Of a DNA stretch of 64,000 bases, positions 22,114 through 33,444 are shown piece by piece. The stretch's first letter is position 1; each line of letters opens with the position of its first letter. Made by a program: the position numbers and the translations under genes. Origin of the DNA: Isoetes taiwanensis (taxonomy: Eukaryota; Streptophyta; Lycopodiopsida; Isoetales; Isoetaceae); contig JAJEKV010000047.1 in NCBI GenBank assembly GCA_021234155.1, forward strand, positions 5,099,637-5,163,636. The letters run 5' to 3'. The notes beneath the pieces were generated by a model, which had not been told where the DNA came from, did not search any database, and saw only the letters and a list, made by a program, of their open reading frames with translations.

Positions 22114-22560
22114 TTAAAACCAATCTCTCTCGACATAAAGAGATGCGTGGCGGTTCCTAACCATGACAGAGCAGGGAGTTTGAACCCGAAATTTGAGCTC
22201 TGGGAACAAGAAGAAAAGAAAAGGAAGCGGCGGGCGATACGCCATTTTAGGATATGGGTGAATAGTTTTGTCTCTCGATATATGAAGATCCCCAGGAAAG
22301 AACAAAGATAGCATTGGTGCCGGTGAAATCCTTAGATTCTCTGGTCCCCGAGACAAAAAATACTGATTTGGTGGAATCGTATGATTGGAATGCATTGGCA
22401 TCTGATTGAACCACCGGAAATGGGTGGCAAGCATACGGTGAACCCTAGCAAATGAATTGGGCTAAACGGCCTTGAAAGATAAATTTGTAAGCCCCTAGAA
22501 CAACACACTTGAGCTTTCAATCGAATCGCGAAAAGCCCGAAGAAGACATGGCCTATACCT
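22114..22560 (-). other. Unidentified open frame, possible 5' exon
   Basis: A 106-codon minus-strand frame (22114-22434) begins MLATHFRWFNQMPMHSNHTI and ends RNRHASLYVERDWF. It is preceded by 126 bases of more balanced composition than the surroundings. I recognise no domain. It lies upstream of the TrmL-like gene on the same strand, so it could encode an N-terminal extension, but no splice connection could be traced. A chance frame is about as likely. Confidence 0.25.
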
Positions 22561-23889
22561 TGAAAAGTACAGTAGTGGATTAAGCGAGAAGATTACATCG
22601 CTATTTATATCCTTTCAAACACCTGCGGAAGAAGAAAGATACAGCCCCTCCCGGCTCATCCTGATTCTGCTATATTTTTTGTGGAGCATAAAAGCAAGCT
22701 TGGCCTTCAAAAGCTGGAAGCTCTGCGGCCATCCCTTCAACTTTTATGCACATCGAATAGAAACAAATCACGAGGTGCAATCCACTAAGAATAATGCTTC
22801 TATTTGCATCCATCGATCGGCTTATGACATTCTATGTATATCTGAACACATCATAAAACCTTCAGTCATATTATTACAAAATACTTACTTCATTTGGGAA
22901 ACATTATGGCCATTGCATAACAAAACTAAGGTGTTTTATGGGCTTTTAATGTATTCTTGGTGTGCTTTACTGAGGCTCAAACGATTGAGATTAAAACTTG
23001 TGGCCGGTTGTTAAGAAAAGTGATTAACCTTTCTAGATAGCCATTGGCCATGCCCCTTAACAACCCTCAAAGAGCATAGCCTTGGTTAGAGTGATGATTT
23101 TATGGTGGTACTTCACCTTTATTTTATGAGTCTCTTCATTAATGGCGAAAATTAGTATTTAAATTAAATTGGGACTCATTTCAAATTTTCCCACTTTTTG
23201 AAACCTGTTATTTTACAAAAAGCACTGGAACCCGTACATCCATAATTGAATTTTTTATGTGTTAGTGTGCATCCAAGCTTTCTTCGGTTTTTTCTTCTAT
23301 GGCGAGTAGAACAAGAACAATGCAATGCAAACATAGGAATTTCATTACAGTTGAGCAAAGTTCTAGTTGAAAAAGATTCTTAGTTGAACATTTTGGCTCA
23401 ATTTTCTTGGGTGGATAAGACAGACATCACAAATTCAGCAAAATTAAGCAAAATTATTTGTAATCACCAAAAATACTGGTTTTGAGATACCTTATATTTA
23501 TAAATGGGCTCATTCTGATATATATATTCTGAGTGGGTGAAGAACCATAGTGGTGAAGCATAGGGCTGTGATTACACCCTCTTCACACATGAACCTCCTA
23601 GTGCAAAGGCGGCGTGGGCTCTCTCGAGATCACTTGAACAGCTTCACAGAGACGATAGAAATTTGTATGAGAAGTTCTTCATAGGTCACGTGCTTGTATG
23701 TCAAGTGATGTCACCACCCTCTTCTAAATCTTTCTTCCAATGGGTGGTCTTTCATTGCTCCCAAGCATGTATACTATCACAATTGAATAAAAGAACGCAA
23801 AGGCAAAATCAAGTTAGTCAGAAGTGATGCTCTGAGGCAAAAAAATAAAATAAAACCACGATTCTTAGGGCCATTTTGGAAAATGCAGT
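22561..23889. other. Stretch with no gene recognised
   Basis: AT-rich, with a 111-codon plus-strand frame (22679-23014, MWSIKASLAFKSWKLCGHPF at the start) that shows no family motif and probably occurs by chance. Confidence 0.45.
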
Positions 23890-24690
23890 GCGAGAGCCTT
23901 TCTCGACTCATGAGTGAAAACCTTCGAAAGAAAAATACAGTCGAAGGCCTTTCTCGACTTCATGGTAGAAAGAAGCGGCCTAAACAACCTTGAGTTTTAG
24001 AGGTCGAGCCTTTCGACTCGCGAGTCGAAAACGTAAACGAGTTTAGGGGTGGGCGAAAAATCGCGGGTTTTAGGAGGTGAAGGCCTTTTACGACTCGCCC
24101 GGTCGAAAGACGCCGATAAAACGTTCATATGTACCTTTCTCGACTTCGGCGAATTAGAAAAAATATTCACTTGTGTTTTCGCGTATCGACCCTAAAACGC
24201 AGCGTTTTTGGCCAGTAGCATTTGTCGAAAGCGGCGATAAACGCTTGCTGGTTCAAAGTCAGCTCTATTTCGCGAGTGAAAGAGCAACTAAAGCGAAACA
24301 CGAGTTTTAGGAAGTCGGCCTTTCGACTGCATGATGAAAGCTGACTCGCAACAGCGAGTTTAAAAGTGAGCCTTTCTCGACTTCGCCCAGTGGCAACTCA
24401 AAGCAACGCGAGTTCTAGGGGTCGAGAAGGCCTTTCTCGACTCGCGAGTAGAAAAGGCGACTAGCAACCTTGAGTTTAGAGGTCAAAGACGCTCACCGAC
24501 TCGAATTAGAAAGGCGGCTCAAGCAGCAGCGAGGTTTTAAGGGTCGGCCTTTCGACTTGCGAGTCAAGAAAAGCGACTCAAAACGAAACCTTGAGGTTTA
24601 GAAGTCGAGAAAGGCTCCTCAAGATGAAAAACAGGAGTCTAAGGCCATTTAGAGTAGAAAAACACAACGAGGTCAGGAGGTCAAAAATGA
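23890..24690. repeat. Degenerate satellite of CpG-rich palindromic units
   Basis: About ten diverged units of roughly 55-70 bp. The core runs GGCCTTTCTCGACTCGCGAG, then TCGAAAAGGCGACT and CAACCTTGAGTTTTAGAGGT. The most exact core, TTTCGACTCGCGAGTCGAAA at 24011-24030, is a perfect 20-bp palindrome. A second symmetry axis lies on GGCC (GTCGAGAAGGCCTTTCTCGA at 24421). Unit length is irregular and the middle part (24150-24290) is strongly diverged. CpG density is far above the flanks. Confidence 0.85.
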
Positions 24691-25280
24691 ATAACTTTCA
24701 AACATCATATCATAATACTATACCTTTGTTCAAATGTGATCAAACTTATCTGACAAATGTGGCGAACCTACTTACTTTTACAAACATAGTTTTCCTCAAT
24801 ATCACAGTGCAAATCATTATTAGTTACCTGCATATCTATGTATTTTCTAAGTGCACACCATACCTATGCATTTTCTGTATGCATAGACCAAAATGAATTC
24901 CCTCCTCCCTCACATAGCACTTACCTTTTGGTGTGTCAATGTTTTCTAATAAAGACAATGTCTATCCTATATATTTTCCTAATAAATACGGTATGCATTT
25001 TCTAAATGCCAAAACACCATAGTTCTAAAACATAAAATCTGACTCTAAACACCATAGTTTATTTTTTTCTCATCTTAACATTGTTTTATCATACCATAGT
25101 TTATTGTTTTATCTTATGTATTTTTTTCAGTGGACACCATATATTTTCTCTGAAAAAATAGACCATCCTTTGATTTTGAAAAAGTTAAATTTGTACCTTA
25201 GAATAGGAAGATATATACCTAGAAAGGCGTGCATATGACATAATGTTTAACAATGTTTAACGTGTGAATACTTTTTCAAA
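24691..25280. other. AT-rich stretch, no gene seen
   Basis: The plus-strand frame at 24591-24896 starts inside the satellite and has no domain. CACCATAGTT-type motifs recur at about 25016-25110. Confidence 0.5.
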
Positions 25281-25420
25281 GCATTATTTTTTTACGCTTT
25301 ATTCTAATACCCCCTTTTTCCGCCCATGCTGTAAATTCAGAATTTTTTTTCAAGCGTATTTTTTACCTTTTTTTCTAATACCCAGCCTTTTTTCCCGCCC
25401 ATGGTTGAAATTCAAAATTT
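25281..25420. repeat. 70-bp tandem duplication
   Basis: Two related units (25281-25350 and 25352-25420) share TTCTAATACCC, CTTTTT-CCGCCCATG and AAATTCA-AATTT in the same order. Diverged, with homopolymer length differences. Confidence 0.75.
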
Positions 25421-25429
25421 GGTACACCT

Positions 25430-26460
25430 TTGAGACGAAAATCCTTTGTACCGGTTGGACTCTTTGTTTCAGAAGAAGCTCCCATAGCCATAGCTCCCCA
25501 CGGAATTGACCATAACGAAAAAGCTTCCACGGCTATGGAGGGCCACGACATAGAAGACTCTAGTACTTATTTTCCCTTTGTTTTAAGCCCAGAAGCCATG
25601 GTCCTGGTATTCAAACTCCACCGATCCGTAGAGCAAAGGATCGTGAAGGAGAGAAGGGGCCGGATGAAAGCGGAATCAAGGAATCAATGAGGATGAAGCG
25701 GATGCAAAAGATCGGCGGTAGGAAGAAAGAAGAGGCTGAATCCTTTTTCTCCATCTTGTTCCCCACCATTGAAAGCGCCAAAACCGGTACATAGAAATTT
25801 GCAGAAAGGTAAAGAGCTTACGGAAATCCTGACGGAGGATCACGAAGGCGATTGAATCTGTGGAAGCACACCATGCAACGAGGAAAAGGGGCAAAAAATT
25901 CGTGGCTTGGCCCGGACTTGAAAGAAAGGCGCCCGGAACTTCCTCGGCGGTACGCAAAATAAAAGATACCCTGCGGATTTAATGCCGAGAATACGCAAAA
26001 ATGGAAAGCCACTACTTAGGATTTAAGGCTAAAGGCTCATATATTAGGATCTGCTCTGAAGCGCATAGCCATTCTGCTCACGATCTTGCACTCGAACTTT
26101 TCCCTCTTCATCGACCTCCACCCCCTTCATTTTAAGCCCCAATCCTTCATTCTCCCCAATCATTGTCTGGGGCTTCCACGATTCTTCTTTCTTGACTGCC
26201 GGTTTCATCATTTTTTGTTGATTTATATACTATGCCGGCCATAGGAATCTGCCTCACTTTGAAGTCTTTGTATGCCTTCAAGCGGCAGCGTCTCCATCGA
26301 TTTCAAAGCTTCGGATGGAAGCTATGGGCAGCAACCACTGCTGAATATCCTCAAGCAACCTTTGGCGATCTCCGCCGGATTCATCTCGTGAGCCATTCCA
26401 ATGATCTAGCGTCTGCAGGCTAGCGTGAAGGATTCCATTTAAGAAAAAGTTCTCTACAGG
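25430..26460 (-). other. Unidentified low-repeat segment with short open frames
   Basis: More balanced in composition than its flanks. The minus strand has an intact 55-codon frame at 26044-26211 that starts MMKPAVKKEESWKPQTMIGE, is rich in Lys and Glu, and ends with a stop. A 93-codon frame lies further along at 25676-25957. The plus strand has an 86-codon frame at 25430-25690. None shows a domain I know. It may be a small gene or part of an element leader. Confidence 0.25.
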
Positions 26461-26744
26461 TATTGTCTCATTCATCTTCTTGGTTTGTAATAGCTTCTAC
26501 TTTGTTTTGTATGGGATCAAGTTATCCAATACACAGGACTTATTCCCATCATCTAGTGAATAAATAAATCTTTGCTAAAAATCTGCTTGTATGGGTAGGG
26601 CAGAAATACATGGAGTGAAATGGAAGTATAAAATTAGGCTCAAAAGATGCTAACATATGGGTATTTTACATATGGGCATTTTACACGTCGTGCCCATTTC
26701 TGTATAAGTGGTAGAAAAACTCTCTTGTTTAATCATTTATTGTG

Positions 26745-26820
26745 TAATTAATTATAATTAATTAATTATATAATTAAAAGCAATTAATTATATTATTTAA
26801 TTAATTATATTTATTATTTG
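26745..26820. repeat. AATTAATT-rich palindromic tract
   Basis: A pure A/T tract built from AATTAATTAT units that can pair with itself throughout. Low complexity. Confidence 0.85.
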
Positions 26821-26844
26821 TGGAGATAGTTGTTTTATGCATGG

Positions 26845-27120
26845 AATTGGAACCCCCTCCTCCCTCCCTTCTTTTGTCATGTTCACCTTTGCCCCTTCAT
26901 AATACACCCCTTTGCCCCTACCCATACCCTTTCCCTAACCCACCCCTTTGCATGCCATATGCCCCAGCCCTTTTGCCCCTACCATACCCTTTGGATATGG
27001 TCTCATAACCCAACAGCCTCTTGCTCCCCTTTTTCTCTCTTTCCCCATGCCTTGCCCCTCCTTTGCATCCCTCCTCCCCTCACACCCCTCCCTCCCTCCC
27101 TCCCCTCCCCTCACATAGGT
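26845..27120. repeat. C/T-rich low-complexity tract
   Basis: A strand-asymmetric pyrimidine run of about 275 bases with CCCTT, CCTCC and CCCTCC units. It produces long artefactual proline-rich frames in two registers. Confidence 0.85.
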
Positions 27121-27199
27121 CCCATTTTGGTCAGAAGTCCCAAAATTGATTTTGTCCCCTTTAATTAAATCAGAAGCTTATAGGGTTTGTGTCAGTGAG

Positions 27200-27273
27200 T
27201 TTTGGTGTTGTGGTCAACACTAGTCCTTAAACAAATATGTTTCGAGTTTGAGGCTGCTCAAAGTGGCATTCAA
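27200..27273 (+). mobile_element. tRNA-derived SINE, copy 2 (3'-truncated)
   Basis: TTTTGGTGTTGTGGTCAACA, CTAGTCC, AACAAATATGTTTCGAGTTT and GAGGCTGCTCAAAGT follow the same order as copy 3 at 29575. The B-box GTTCGA has decayed to GTTTGA. It ends at the AATAG tract that belongs to LINE copy D, so SINE and LINE stand tail to tail. Confidence 0.7.
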
Positions 27274-27570
27274 TATAAGAATAGAATAGAATAGAATAGA
27301 ATAGAATAGAATAGAATAGAATAGGATAGGATTTTTTATGGAGTCACGAGGAACCAATTGGCCTATGGGACCCAAGCAAAGTAGCCCGACAAGCGTATCC
27401 TTGTCCCGCGGATTAAAAACCGCCAGCCCTAAAAGGGTTGTTTGGGGAAAAAACCGTGACAGAAATAGGTTTGCTGTCAAACTGTACAAATACAAATATA
27501 AACAGAAATATGTACATGTATCAAGTAAGTGCCCGAGGACCGAGTTGATCTCGGCGATCCATGATCTCAA
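27274..27570 (-). mobile_element. LINE copy D, 3' end only
   Basis: About ten AATAG units (27276-27326) precede the plus-strand motif GAACCAATTGGCCTATGGGA and about 240 bases similar to copy E (ATTAAAAAC, GGGGAAAAAACCGTGACAG, ACAAATACAAATATA). It contains 3' untranslated sequence only. Confidence 0.85.
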
Positions 27571-29574
27571 TAAAACAATGTTGATGTGGTGTGTGTGTGT
27601 GTGTGTCATATGTCCAATTGGATGTCGCCAGTGTGGCATTTTTTGGACAATAAATCATCTCAAGGCTATTGGTAAAAACCTAGGGGAAGTTATTTTTTTT
27701 TATCTCTATTCTCTAGCCAAGCTTCTATCAACTAGCTATCTAAACATATATAAGGCAGTGGTATTTTTTGTTTGAGCCTAATATGTTTTCATCAAGAAAA
27801 ATTACGGAAAGGGTTTCGCGTGTAGGCCTTCGTTTTAAAGGCTTCCTAAAAAATAGAGCAAAACCCATTTAATAAGCAATGAAAAACAAATCTTATCTTA
27901 TTCAGCTGGAATGAAACGCATTACGTCAGACAAAACTACACTAGTAGCGATGCGACATCATTACCCGGATCTAGTGCCATCCATCCTCTGTCTGAAGTGG
28001 GATAGAATTGCTTAATGTGAGGAAAGAGTAGGTACCGCGAGGCCAAAATCTTATGGAAATATCACGAACTTCATGCTTGAATCTTTTGCTTGAGTTTGTG
28101 AATGGGCATAAGCGAATGAATCCCAAAGAAGCGTAGCTGGGTCCTTTACTCACGACTTCGAGAAGATGACTTTGCTCATCCAAATGCTCTTCACGGTCTG
28201 CTTCTCCGATCGTCACACTCCATCCAGTGACTCTATCTCACCATCATCATAACCCAGGTAGTAAAAAAAATTGTGTTTCACATGCACATATCTCACAGTT
28301 ATGGATTTGTTTCCACAGCATGGGGTCTTCACGATGGTTCTTTCTTTGCAAAACTAAAGGTTATGAAGGTTTTACGCAAAATAGCCCGATCGATGGGCGT
28401 TGACCTGCGGCCCATCTAAAAATAGGTAAGCGGCAAATGCACAGAGCTGTTCTTCACGTTTTCACTGCATAGGCTAAGAGGAAGGGATTATGCAGAGATG
28501 TTTGATGCAGCCTATTTTCCTCTCATGTTGTTTTCTAGTGCCATAGACCCTAAACGTTAATCAATGTTTTCGAAGCATGCCGTATTCTTACGCATGTTAT
28601 GGCAGCTCTCAGTAACCAAGTCGGAACGATGGTTTGTGGAGCCATCAAAAAGCGATAAAGCGAATCGGGGAGCTATTCTCTGCATTTTGGGTGCTCATGA
28701 CTTTGAAGCAATAGAAATTCTTGGTAATAAATGCTCTAAAATGTAGATGCAAGAAAAAAGCGAGAGAAAGTGCATTGAGTATAATGCGGATCACGGTACT
28801 TATATGAAACAAAACAAAAATGTGCAATGGTGGCTCGGTCGAGGTTTTTAAATGCGGAAGCAAAATACGTATGTTCTTCGACTCTGGATTAAACCTTAAC
28901 TTTGTACTGTACCGCTATAGGCTTGGGGGTCCTTAATGGCGTAACTAACATGCAATTTTGGGTCGTCGAAGCCAGCAGAAGAAATATAGATGTGCAGAAT
29001 TTGAAATTTACCCACAATTTACCTTGCTTGCATACACTTCTATTGAAAAGGGTTATTGTGTAACATGAAGTTTTGGCGCATTTCTCACTCTATGCCTCTA
29101 GCTTCAATATCTTGATTTGTCTCAAATTTGTGTACATGAAATGCCCTAGACTTCGAATTTTTGCCTATGAGTTTTGCATAACCTGTGACCATGAAGGCAA
29201 CTTCTTAGTATATTGATATTCTAAATTGGTGATTCTCTCCGTCTTGCTTGTGCAATAGATGAAAGAAGCCACCAAAAAACATGTAAGTAAATTTGGAATC
29301 TATACTCTTAAAAGGATCTAGTACTTTTCTCCTTTGCATTTTTTTTTTGGAATCACTATCTTTTGCCATTATGTGCTCATGTAAGTGTCAGCAAACATAA
29401 TCAATCTGACATTTAAGAATTGTGCCTGTACTAAACTTTTATTGCTATAGCAAATTTATGTACAAGCTAAGTATTGATGGAAGGAGATATGACACCTCAA
29501 ATAAAATTGCAATATGACTATTTTAAAAGAGCCATTTCTCAATATCCAGCTATTAAACATGTGTTTGAGAATAA
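27571..29574. other. Stretch with no gene recognised
   Basis: A (GT)n tract lies at 27587-27606. Minus-strand frames of 81 codons (27971-28216) and 72 codons (28645-28863) have no recognisable motif. No repeat structure seen. Confidence 0.45.
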
Positions 29575-29738
29575 AACGACGATTTTATTTTTATGCCACC
29601 TTGGCAGCATCCAATTGGCCTCACCAACATTGCTTTTTTGGATGCTGCCCTCAGCAACCTTACATTGATGTGACTTTGGGTAGCCTCGAACTCGAGACAT
29701 ATTTGTTCTAGGACTAGTGTGTTAGACCAAACACCCAG
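29575..29738 (-). mobile_element. tRNA-derived SINE, copy 3 (longest)
   Basis: On the minus strand from about 29738: GGGTGTTTGGTCTAACACAC, then CTAGTCCTAGAACAAATATG, TCTCGAGTTCGAGG (B box) and CTACCCAAAGTCACATC. The body ends with GAGGCCAATTGGATGCTGCC, a short A-rich stretch and TTTTATTCTC. GGCCAATTGG and the final TTATTCT recall the LINE 3' terminus and its ATTCT tail. The 18-base GGATGCTGCC-containing segment occurs twice in inverted form inside the tail, so the tail can fold. Confidence 0.75.
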
Positions 29739-30523
29739 GTGCAAATACCCTACTATATGACGTTGAACAGTATGCTTAACATGGTCAACTCGTGAGAAGT
29801 AAAGAAACGACTCTTTGAGGGCTTGATAGGATCTAGATAGCTATATGGATTGAAATCTTGGGGCACTCAGGCTGATCACTAGTGTCTTGGAGAAGCAAGA
29901 CATTTGTTAAGATTTCTACGTTGTCAGGAATTCAGACTAAGGAACAATATACTACAGACAACAAGGGTATTTGAAAGAGGGGAAATGCTAATGGAATAGT
30001 GAAATACCTAATAAGGGTACCAAGCACGAGGAGACAAACAACTTGCCCTAAATAGCAATGTTAGACTCTGCAAAGTTACATTCAAGAGCACTTAGGATGG
30101 TTTCATGACATAGTAGAATTAACGAAGAATATAGGTATATACTAAATAGCATCTTAACATCAAGTAAATGGGATGAGAATTGGAAGCGAATAGCAATCAG
30201 GGACTGGCTAGAAAAACATGATGCTGCTAAAAGAAGATTTCTTCTTGAAACATTCAATCCATTAAATAGAATAAAATAGATGGGGTAGACAGAAACCATA
30301 GGAATACACTTATCAAAATCAGGATGGGGAACCATGACCTCTATATAGAAATAGATAGATGGCGAAGATTTTAAAGACCTGAGAGAATTTGCAGACTATG
30401 TGATATGCCCAAACTAGGATGAAGTATATCTAAACCAAGGCTGCTTGCCACATAGAGGGATAAGGGATTAATACGATGAATTAAATTGGAGGCAATCTGT
30501 TGGTCATCATGGGTAACAAAAGC
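29739..30523. other. Stretch with no gene recognised
   Basis: A purine-rich plus strand with no defensible coding region. Confidence 0.5.
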
Positions 30524-32165
30524 AGAATAGAATAGAATAGAATAGAATAGAATAAAGTTTTTATCGTCCATAGAGACCAATTGGCCTATGGGATCCAAAT
30601 AAGGCTGACAAAGCGTATTCTTGTCAGGGTTAAAACCCTCCCGAATCAGAAAAGTTGTTTTGGGAAAAACCGTGTGAATAGATTTACATTATCAAGCTGA
30701 CCTGAAATACAAATATATATATCGCCGGGGAGGTATATATGTACCTGCGTGTCGGTAGGTGCAGGGGTAGTGCTGATCTAAATCTATGATCTTGAAGGTA
30801 TGATCCCAACCGTGCCGGGCTTGTGCTGCGGCATCTCATGCGGTGGCGAGGCGAACCCATTTCGGCATAAGCGTATCCAAACCTCATCATATAACGGATG
30901 CTTTCACGAAGAGGTGTGGCATTTGTCTTCACAACTCTAACTTGCATGATGTTGTAGAAGCCTCTCCCGATGTGATGCTCCCAATCCATATCTCCAATCA
31001 GGAGTTGGTGTACACCAGTATTGGTAGAGGCAATGGTCATGTTTTCATCGTGAATGAGTCACACTGGTAGCATTGGGGGCCGCGCCCCAACATGGGACTA
31101 TGTGGCATTGATAATGTGTCGTCTTGTCCCGCAAGCACTAAGGAAGCGTATGTGTCAAGATGCTTGTCAGTGTGGCGTCGCACCAGTTTACACTCAGATG
31201 CACGTGCTCTGCACATTCCATCGGCCAACCATTGAGCTCTCTCTTTTCCGCCCGGTGTTTAATCGAGGCCCATTGCCGCGGTGTAGCGAGGTTAGAGGCA
31301 GTATAGATCAAATAACGCATACGGAAGTAGACAATCGTACGTCAAGGGCCCTTTTGAAATGAAAACATATTTTCACACTGCTTGATGTCGGATCTTGTGT
31401 GGACTTCACCCACGGGGCCTAGAAAAGTTTTCACCTTCTCATGTCATTCAAGTGGTGAGGAAATCAGGGTCCCGGAACCTCGACCCCATATAGAAGCGAG
31501 TTCTACTAGCACCTTGAATAGGTGTGATTGGTGTGCCCAATCATGCAGCCTACACTTGCTTAATGGCTATTGATACGCATTGTATAAGGTGCCTTCCAAC
31601 ACAGCAAACTGCGGCAATAAATTATCCCCGATTCATGGCGATGGAAACTCCACCCCAAAATATTTATGGCGAGACCACTTCAACATTTTGGTCACGATAA
31701 GAGATTAGGGTTAGGGCCCTTGGGCGTCGCGGACGTCACGAAACCTTGGTAGCGGCTGAGATTACTGGCGGCGCATGTCGATGGTTGCAAATGGGTCCAA
31801 AGGCATCAAGATGGCATTGCATGTGTACACTGGAGTAATGTGCTGAGGATCCACATCATCATCGACTGTTGATGCAGTGTAGGAGTTGAGCCTAGTGCCT
31901 CTATCATCGACAACCATCTCGATTCGATCAACCATAAGCTGCCAAATGAATTGGCCAGGAGGGCATCTAAGCGGATCCGGAAATACTACTCTCGATATTT
32001 AGCCTCTTGGATGCCGATGCGACATTGCATGTCTCATATAACACTGCACACGGCATTCTATAGTTACGTGAGACATCTAGGCTATGCCGATCTTGTCCTC
32101 CTGACTTTCAGTACTTGATGTCAAAGCCTTGTGAAGTCTCTGAAATGTATCGTATCTTGGATGGT
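30524..32165 (-). mobile_element. LINE copy E, strongly decayed
   Basis: Five to six AATAG units (30524-30556) lead into the conserved terminus TTTTTATCGTCCATAGAGAC and CAATTGGCCTATGGGATCC. The body is collinear with copy A: CACGTGCTCTGCACATTCCA near 31200 matches the C-terminal region of copy A, AATATTTATGGCGAGACCAC near 31659 matches the YKYLGIE block, and a diverged segment at 31790-31900 matches the YADD region. Homology fades near 32165. No open frame of the reverse transcriptase survives. Confidence 0.8.
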
Positions 32166-32477
32166 TGGGCCCATCTTGGATGGAGGAACTACTTCAAGGA
32201 TTAATCAGCATCACCAACAAGAATATTAATTTCGATTTATGAAATGAAAATGAAATCGAACAAAACTAGCATCAGTATGGAGTCCTGGAAGAAAAAATTT
32301 CCTACGACTTAATCAAAAGCCACAATTCGGAGCTTTAGATCAGCTGCGGCGGCCCATGGAAGATTAGCCGCCCTTCCCCATCTCTTCTTTAAATGAGGAT
32401 TCACCAATTATTCTTGTCTAGTACTTGAATTTTTCCATCAAACATTGCATTTATTTCAGAGCTTAGGGTGAAAACCG

Positions 32478-32612
32478 CTTAGCATTTGACATTGAATCCC
32501 CGAGCTCCTTCACCTAGTGATGTGAGGTATGTGCTCTATTAAGACTACTTAGCATTTGATACTAAATCCCCGAGTCACTCTGCGTAGTGATGTGAGGTGT
32601 ATGCTCTGTGAG
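32478..32612. repeat. 70-bp tandem duplication
   Basis: CTTAGCATTTGA, AATCCCCGAG, TAGTGATGTGAGGT and ATGCTCT recur in order at 32478 and 32548, with about 80 percent identity by eye. Confidence 0.9.
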
Positions 32613-32835
32613 AATACAACCCATAGAACGAGTTGGCAAGAGATGCAGGAGGTATTGGGAGGCATGGATGCTAACTTTATGATGAGGCTACAAGTTTGAA
32701 GCTTCCACTGTGGAGGCAGATTTTATCTCCTTGAACCTGGTTGACTATACCTTGGTAGTCGGGTGAGGTGCCATGCTCTTGTTATTTTATTTGTATTTGT
32801 AAATATGTCTGATGCACTCTTACATGCCAGGTTAA

Positions 32836-33018
32836 CATGGCTACAATTGCCAATGGGGTTAATGATATCGACAGTGATGTGGAGTAGCCGCCCTCTCCTC
32901 CAAAGAGACTAGCAGCTTCTGGGCCAAATGTCGAGAACCTTATTTGTAATGCAATGCCTTCTCCAGTAGCTTTCTCAGCTTTTAGAGAAAGGGTGCAGCT
33001 AGCTTTGGAAGTATTTTT
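32836..33018 (+). pseudogene. Possible first exon of an unidentified gene
   Basis: A pyrimidine-poor acceptor-like ATGCCAG is followed by an ATG at 32836 that reads MATIANGVNDIDSDVE, then a TAG, then in the same frame PPSPPKRLAASGPNVENLIC and a further 20 or so codons (AMPSPVAFSAFRERVQLALE), ending at a GT-containing splice-like site. The frame is unusually clean except for the one stop, which is a single change from CAG. I recognise no family. Either a pseudogene exon or a chance frame. Confidence 0.25.
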
Positions 33019-33276
33019 TTAAATTGTTAAAATGGTTACCTTGGCAAAATTCGTGGCTCATATCTCTGTCTACTTCATCATATGCAATTGGACAGGTTGT
33101 TTGCTAACTCTTGGAGAAGCGGTGCAGCATATAAAATGGGAGGAAGTGGAAGTAACCACATCTGAGAGAGCACATTTGAGGGCACGCATGAATTTCGTAT
33201 GAATTTGATAAGGGGTCTCTTGCACTTAGGGAGCTACGAAGGATAGATGCTTTGGCTAGGACACACAAATGGAAGA

Positions 33277-33434
33277 GGTAATTTTCACTAAGAGAAAATT
33301 TCGCCATGAAATTTCTTGGCGGCCGCCAGGCAAGCGGGTGGTCCGAGAGCAGGGGAGCCGTGAGTGACGCTGCCTGCAAACCTGGCGGCCACCAGGAAAT
33401 TTTACGGTGAAATTTCTGCCAGTGAAAATTTCCT
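33277..33434. mobile_element. Foldback MITE with about 55-bp arms
   Basis: The left arm has TTTTCACTAAGAGAAAATTT, then GCCATGAAATTTCTTGGCGG and CCGCCAGG. The right arm is its imperfect reverse complement (CCTGGCGGCCACCAGGAAAT, then TTTACGGTGAAATTTCTGCC and AGTGAAAATTTCCT). The loop is about 50 bp and GC-rich. Short, non-coding, with long inverted arms: a typical miniature inverted-repeat or foldback element. No target-site duplication is clear. Confidence 0.85.
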
Positions 33435-33444
33435 AACAAAAAAA

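Noticed and set aside
22320-22350. Resemblance of GTGAAATCCTTAGATTCTCT to a small-subunit rRNA segment
   Set aside because: Flanking bases do not continue the rRNA match, and nothing else in the region looks ribosomal.
23890-24690. CRISPR array
   Set aside because: Units are degenerate, without constant spacers, and the genome is a plant nuclear genome.
26820-27168. Proline-rich 112-codon open frame
   Set aside because: Artefact of a C/T-rich tract. It is open in two registers and has no domain.
31700-31720. TTAGGGTTAGGG as an interstitial telomere repeat
   Set aside because: Only about one and a half units, inside LINE copy E. No array.
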